Positions 6,283 through 8,424 of a DNA stretch of 8,424 nt are shown here, in pieces (position 1 is the first letter of the stretch; each line of letters begins with the position of its first letter). The position numbers and the translations under genes were made by a program. The stretch is taken from contig CAYOLL010000228.1 in assembly GCA_964404765.1 (NCBI GenBank), positions 1 to 8,424 on the forward strand. Reading direction: 5' to 3'. Source of the stretch: CAYOLL01 sp964404765 [NCBI: uncultured Gemmatimonadota bacterium]. Its GTDB lineage: Bacteria; 4572-55. Below the pieces are notes generated by a model. It was not told the DNA's origin, searched no databases, and was given only the letters and a program-made list of their open reading frames with translations.

Positions 6283-6721
6283 GCTCTATGTTGCCGACAC
6301 AAATTCAATAATCCGTTTTTTCAGAAATTTTTTCAATCAACCGCAAAAGCTATCTCGGCGCGCCCAGAGGATTTTTGAGGATGCAATTCTCCCATATAAT
6401 ACGGACATTCGCCTAAGCATTCCATCAGTCGTGTTTGTTGAACTGTACGAAAAATGGCTCAAAACAGAAGAAGTTTCGGCAAAGTTTCGATATGAAGTTT
6501 TCCAGCAAATATCCGACTCACCAAATATTGAAATCAAGCCTATAGAAAAAGAAGTTCTGGAGTGTATGACTCAAATTCGTGATCGCTTGCAAAACCACGA
6601 TCTTCACGATAAAATCATTGTTGCATCTGCAATTATGTTGCAATGTCCTATTATCACAGCGGATACCGTAATCAGAAAGTATGTTGAAGAGACAAGAGTT
6701 ATTCCTGAAGTCATTTTTTGA
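6275..6721 (+). CDS. PIN-domain ribonuclease (VapC-like)
   Basis: A 148-aa single PIN domain. The expected metal-binding acidic residues are all visible: Asp8 in the first strand (YVADTNSII), Glu56 (VFVELYEKW), Asp112 in NHDLHDKIIVASA and Asp130 in IITADT, with Asn10 following the first Asp. This is the pattern of active Mg2+/Mn2+-dependent PIN nucleases such as VapC toxins, which cut tRNA, rRNA or mRNA. It is the last gene of the AT-rich operon and overlaps the preceding small gene by 8 bp. Unlike ordinary vapBC loci it sits downstream of an AAA+ ATPase and its partner, so it may be the effector of that system. Alternatively it is an independent toxin-antitoxin pair lodged beside it. Catalytic competence is likely; the target is unknown. 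Confidence 0.88.
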   Translation: MVKLYVADTNSIIRFFRNFFNQPQKLSRRAQRIFEDAILPYNTDIRLSIPSVVFVELYEKWLKTEEVSAKFRYEVFQQISDSPNIEIKPIEKEVLECMTQIRDRLQNHDLHDKIIVASAIMLQCPIITADTVIRKYVEETRVIPEVIF

Positions 6722-6739
6722 AATGCTTCCACGACCCAT

Positions 6740-6840
6740 CTCATCAAACAAATCCTCGAAGCCAAACCCTACACCTTGAACTGCGTTTCAACACCGGCGA
6801 AACGCTGACCGTTGATTTGTCCGCCAAACTGCGCGAATAG
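6740..6840 (+). pseudogene. Probable decayed DUF2442-like gene fragment
   Basis: Bases 6740-6778 read LIKQILEAKPYTL in one frame. The next frame, from 6778, continues with ELRFNTGETLTVDLSAKL and then a stop. Joined, these resemble the opening of DUF2442 proteins (an EVKPL..Y.L...F..GE...VDL pattern), a small family often found beside toxin-like DUF4160 genes. One base is missing at the junction, there is no start codon and the ending is gone, so this is at best a remnant. Composition here returns to that of the backbone, so the remnant belongs to the flank and not to the AT-rich cassette. Confidence 0.35.
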
Positions 6841-6893
6841 TCCCAATCCCCGGACAGCCTGTTCAAAGTAACTGCGTAAATCCGCTGTAATAT

Positions 6894-7919
6894 TCATCGC
6901 CCGCCCAACTCTTGCAACGGCAACGGCAGATAAGCTCGCAATGCCGCGCGGATTCGTTCCTCGTAACGCTGCCACAAGACCCCGGCCCCAATCACGCCAA
7001 AACCGATCAATGTCAGCGCAAACGGAAACAGCAGACTACCGGCAAAAACGCGGTATGATAAATGCCCCAAATAAAAAGCCACGCCAAACCCGCCAAAGAC
7101 GGCAAACACGCCCCGCGACAGCATTGCGCTTGTCAAAATCATGGCCACGTTGATACAGCAATAGCCGAATCTGCCCAACTCGCTGTCGGATTTCAGCAGC
7201 GACAGCCCACCCCAAAAAGTCAAGACTCCAAACAAGTAAAGCCAATACGAATAATCTTTTTTGCGGCTGCTGCGAATATCAATCCAAACCGCTAAAAACG
7301 TCATGCCCACGCCAAACCAGAGCGATAGCCACCGGCGCATTTCCCAGCTCGAATCCGGGCCGAAGATGAATTGCGCCAAATCCATGCTCATGTACCACAA
7401 GGTCACGGCAATCGGCATCATCATAAACGGCAGGCGATAACGCCACAGCATAATCGCCCCGGACGCCAGCGTTGCCAATTCCATAAACATCCAGCGCCAG
7501 TCAATAAGATAGTGGTAGTCGCGGTAAATCCGTGTGCCATCCCAAAAACCCAGCGCATTTTGCAAACCGTAAACGGCTAAAGGCGTCATGACGACAACAA
7601 AAGTGGCCATGATGCCGGCCGGGATGGGCTGCTTTTTGTGATGCAAGAAATATTCGGTCATGCCCAGGCCAAAACCGGCGTAAACCATAGCGATCAAGAA
7701 AAGCCCCCAACCGCCGAAGCGCTCCCAGCCTTCGTTCATAAACAGGCTCATCGCCCCAATCGCAATCATGCCGCCCAGATAATACAGCACATGGGTCATC
7801 CGTACGTTGGGATTTTCGTCATTGCGCCGGGTTGAAAATTGCCACAACTCCTTAGCCTGTTCCGTGCTAAGCAGGCCGTTGGCCGCGGCGTCCAGCAAAA
7901 AGTTTCGGGTCAGTTCCAT
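6894..7919 (-). CDS. DUF2157-like polytopic membrane protein
   Basis: A 341-aa integral membrane protein. The short cytoplasmic N-terminus (FLLDAAANGLLSTEQAKELW, residues 7-26) has the helical motif seen at the start of DUF2157 proteins. About eight to ten membrane segments follow, at roughly 45-63, 71-90, 101-121, 143-160, 163-180, 196-214, 225-243, 254-285 and 291-316, and the tail is basic. The family has no known biochemical function. The start is ATG 7919, set by an AAGGAGG site just upstream; a longer in-frame reading from 8048 lies inside the upstream gene and is rejected. The start overlaps the end of the 161-aa membrane protein gene by 10 bp, so the two are co-translated. The TGA stop overlaps an ATG of a 42-codon reading frame of doubtful reality. 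Confidence 0.75.
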   Translation of the reverse strand: MELTRNFLLDAAANGLLSTEQAKELWQFSTRRNDENPNVRMTHVLYYLGGMIAIGAMSLFMNEGWERFGGWGLFLIAMVYAGFGLGMTEYFLHHKKQPIPAGIMATFVVVMTPLAVYGLQNALGFWDGTRIYRDYHYLIDWRWMFMELATLASGAIMLWRYRLPFMMMPIAVTLWYMSMDLAQFIFGPDSSWEMRRWLSLWFGVGMTFLAVWIDIRSSRKKDYSYWLYLFGVLTFWGGLSLLKSDSELGRFGYCCINVAMILTSAMLSRGVFAVFGGFGVAFYLGHLSYRVFAGSLLFPFALTLIGFGVIGAGVLWQRYEERIRAALRAYLPLPLQELGGR

Positions 7920-8395
7920 GCTGTTCCTCCTTGTGAATTTGTTTTTGAATTTTTGAACCAGCGCAGTCGGAATAGGAACGAGAAGACAAAGGCCACGCCG
8001 ATGTAAAAGATGACCGCTACCAATATCCCCAAAAATTCTTTGGGCCATATTCCGCCGATTTTATAAATCGGGAACAATCCCTCTCCAAAAATACGGTGTG
8101 GCAAAAACGCATAGCAGTTCATGCAAATGATGATCAGAATAAATAAAAACTCTTGAAATTTTTTGCATGACGGACCCACAAAGACGTCTAAAAAGCTGTC
8201 TAAGAAAATCAAATACCATGGCCATCCAGCAAGAATAACGCTAAGCCACACAAACAGATAAAATTGGCCGGTATTGCGGATTCCCAGGGTTAATCCGCCG
8301 CCGTTTCGGGCATAAAACCACCTATCCCACCACATCCACAGCGGAATGCCGATGACAACAGCCGCGATAATCAGTTGACCTGTAAAGGATAACAT
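7910..8395 (-). CDS. Unrecognised 161-aa four-helix membrane protein
   Basis: No family is recognised. Four hydrophobic segments are visible, at about residues 5-23, 45-66, 83-98 and 120-143. A short aromatic stretch (PLWMWWDRWFYAR) follows the first helix, and the tail after residue 143 is basic, then polar (RLRWFKNSKTNS), which suggests a cytoplasmic C-terminus. There is no cleavable signal peptide, and no catalytic motif is seen. An AAGGAGA site lies 5 nt before ATG 8395. The end overlaps the DUF2157-like gene by 10 bp, so the two membrane proteins are probably made together and may interact. The operon likely continues to the right of the window. Confidence 0.75.
   Translation of the reverse strand: MLSFTGQLIIAAVVIGIPLWMWWDRWFYARNGGGLTLGIRNTGQFYLFVWLSVILAGWPWYLIFLDSFLDVFVGPSCKKFQEFLFILIIICMNCYAFLPHRIFGEGLFPIYKIGGIWPKEFLGILVAVIFYIGVAFVFSFLFRLRWFKNSKTNSQGGTAWN
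7926..7932 (-). promoter_or_regulatory. Strong Shine-Dalgarno site of the DUF2157-like gene
   Basis: AAGGAGG on the minus strand lies 6 nt upstream of ATG 7919, inside the end of the preceding gene. It fixes the start. Confidence 0.85.
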
Positions 8396-8400
8396 GGGTA

Positions 8401-8407
8401 TCTCCTT
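8401..8407 (-). promoter_or_regulatory. Shine-Dalgarno site of the 161-aa membrane protein gene
   Basis: AAGGAGA on the minus strand ends 5 nt before ATG 8395 and supports that start. Confidence 0.75.
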
Positions 8408-8424
8408 AGTTGATCTCGTTCAGC

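Noticed and set aside
8406-8424. Possible end (LNEIN, stop) of another minus-strand gene at the right edge
   Set aside because: Only five codons are in the window, too few to support a gene, though a gene ending here would fit the operon.

Overview
The window is bacterial chromosomal DNA carrying one clear housekeeping gene, uvrC (nucleotide excision repair). Several small toxin/antitoxin-type genes, a visibly AT-rich cassette and two membrane-protein genes surround it. The phylum cannot be fixed from the sequence. Moderate to high G+C in the backbone, mixed with DUF2283, PBECR-like, HigA-like and DUF2442-like pieces, is common in environmental lineages such as Chloroflexota or the Calditrichota/KSB1 side of the FCB group, but that is only a guess.

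Layout. Bases 1-50 hold two imperfect copies of a TGGTACA-type repeat that resembles the inner end repeats of IS21-family elements. They are followed by a two-gene plus-strand unit: a PBECR/BECR-fold nuclease-like protein (53-367) and a DUF2283 protein (371-754), a plausible toxin-antitoxin pair. Bases 755-886 are non-coding and contain a degenerate heptamer tandem repeat. On the minus strand, uvrC (1291-3126) is followed after 4 nt by a HigA/XRE-type antitoxin gene (915-1286). The end of that gene is shifted out of frame by one base near 929, and no toxin gene lies beside it.

Bases 3127-3248 form a divergent promoter region. Downstream lies the most interesting part, an AT-rich plus-strand operon at 3249-6721. 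It has four tightly packed genes: an unrecognised 423-aa protein with winged-helix-like regions near both ends; a 465-aa AAA+/ORC-Cdc6-like ATPase with an atypical P-loop; an acidic helical 121-aa protein; and a PIN-domain nuclease. Genes 1 and 2, and genes 3 and 4, each overlap by 8 bp, and genes 2 and 3 are 6 nt apart, so the four are probably co-expressed. DNA-binding-like partner, ATPase and small protein plus nuclease effector is an arrangement that suggests an undescribed defence or element-maintenance system. I do not recognise it as a named system, and its function is inferred.

Bases 6722-6893 return to backbone-like composition and hold a probable decayed DUF2442-like remnant. The window ends in a minus-strand operon of two membrane proteins: a 161-aa four-helix protein (7910-8395), then a DUF2157-like polytopic protein (6894-7919). 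Each has a strong Shine-Dalgarno site.
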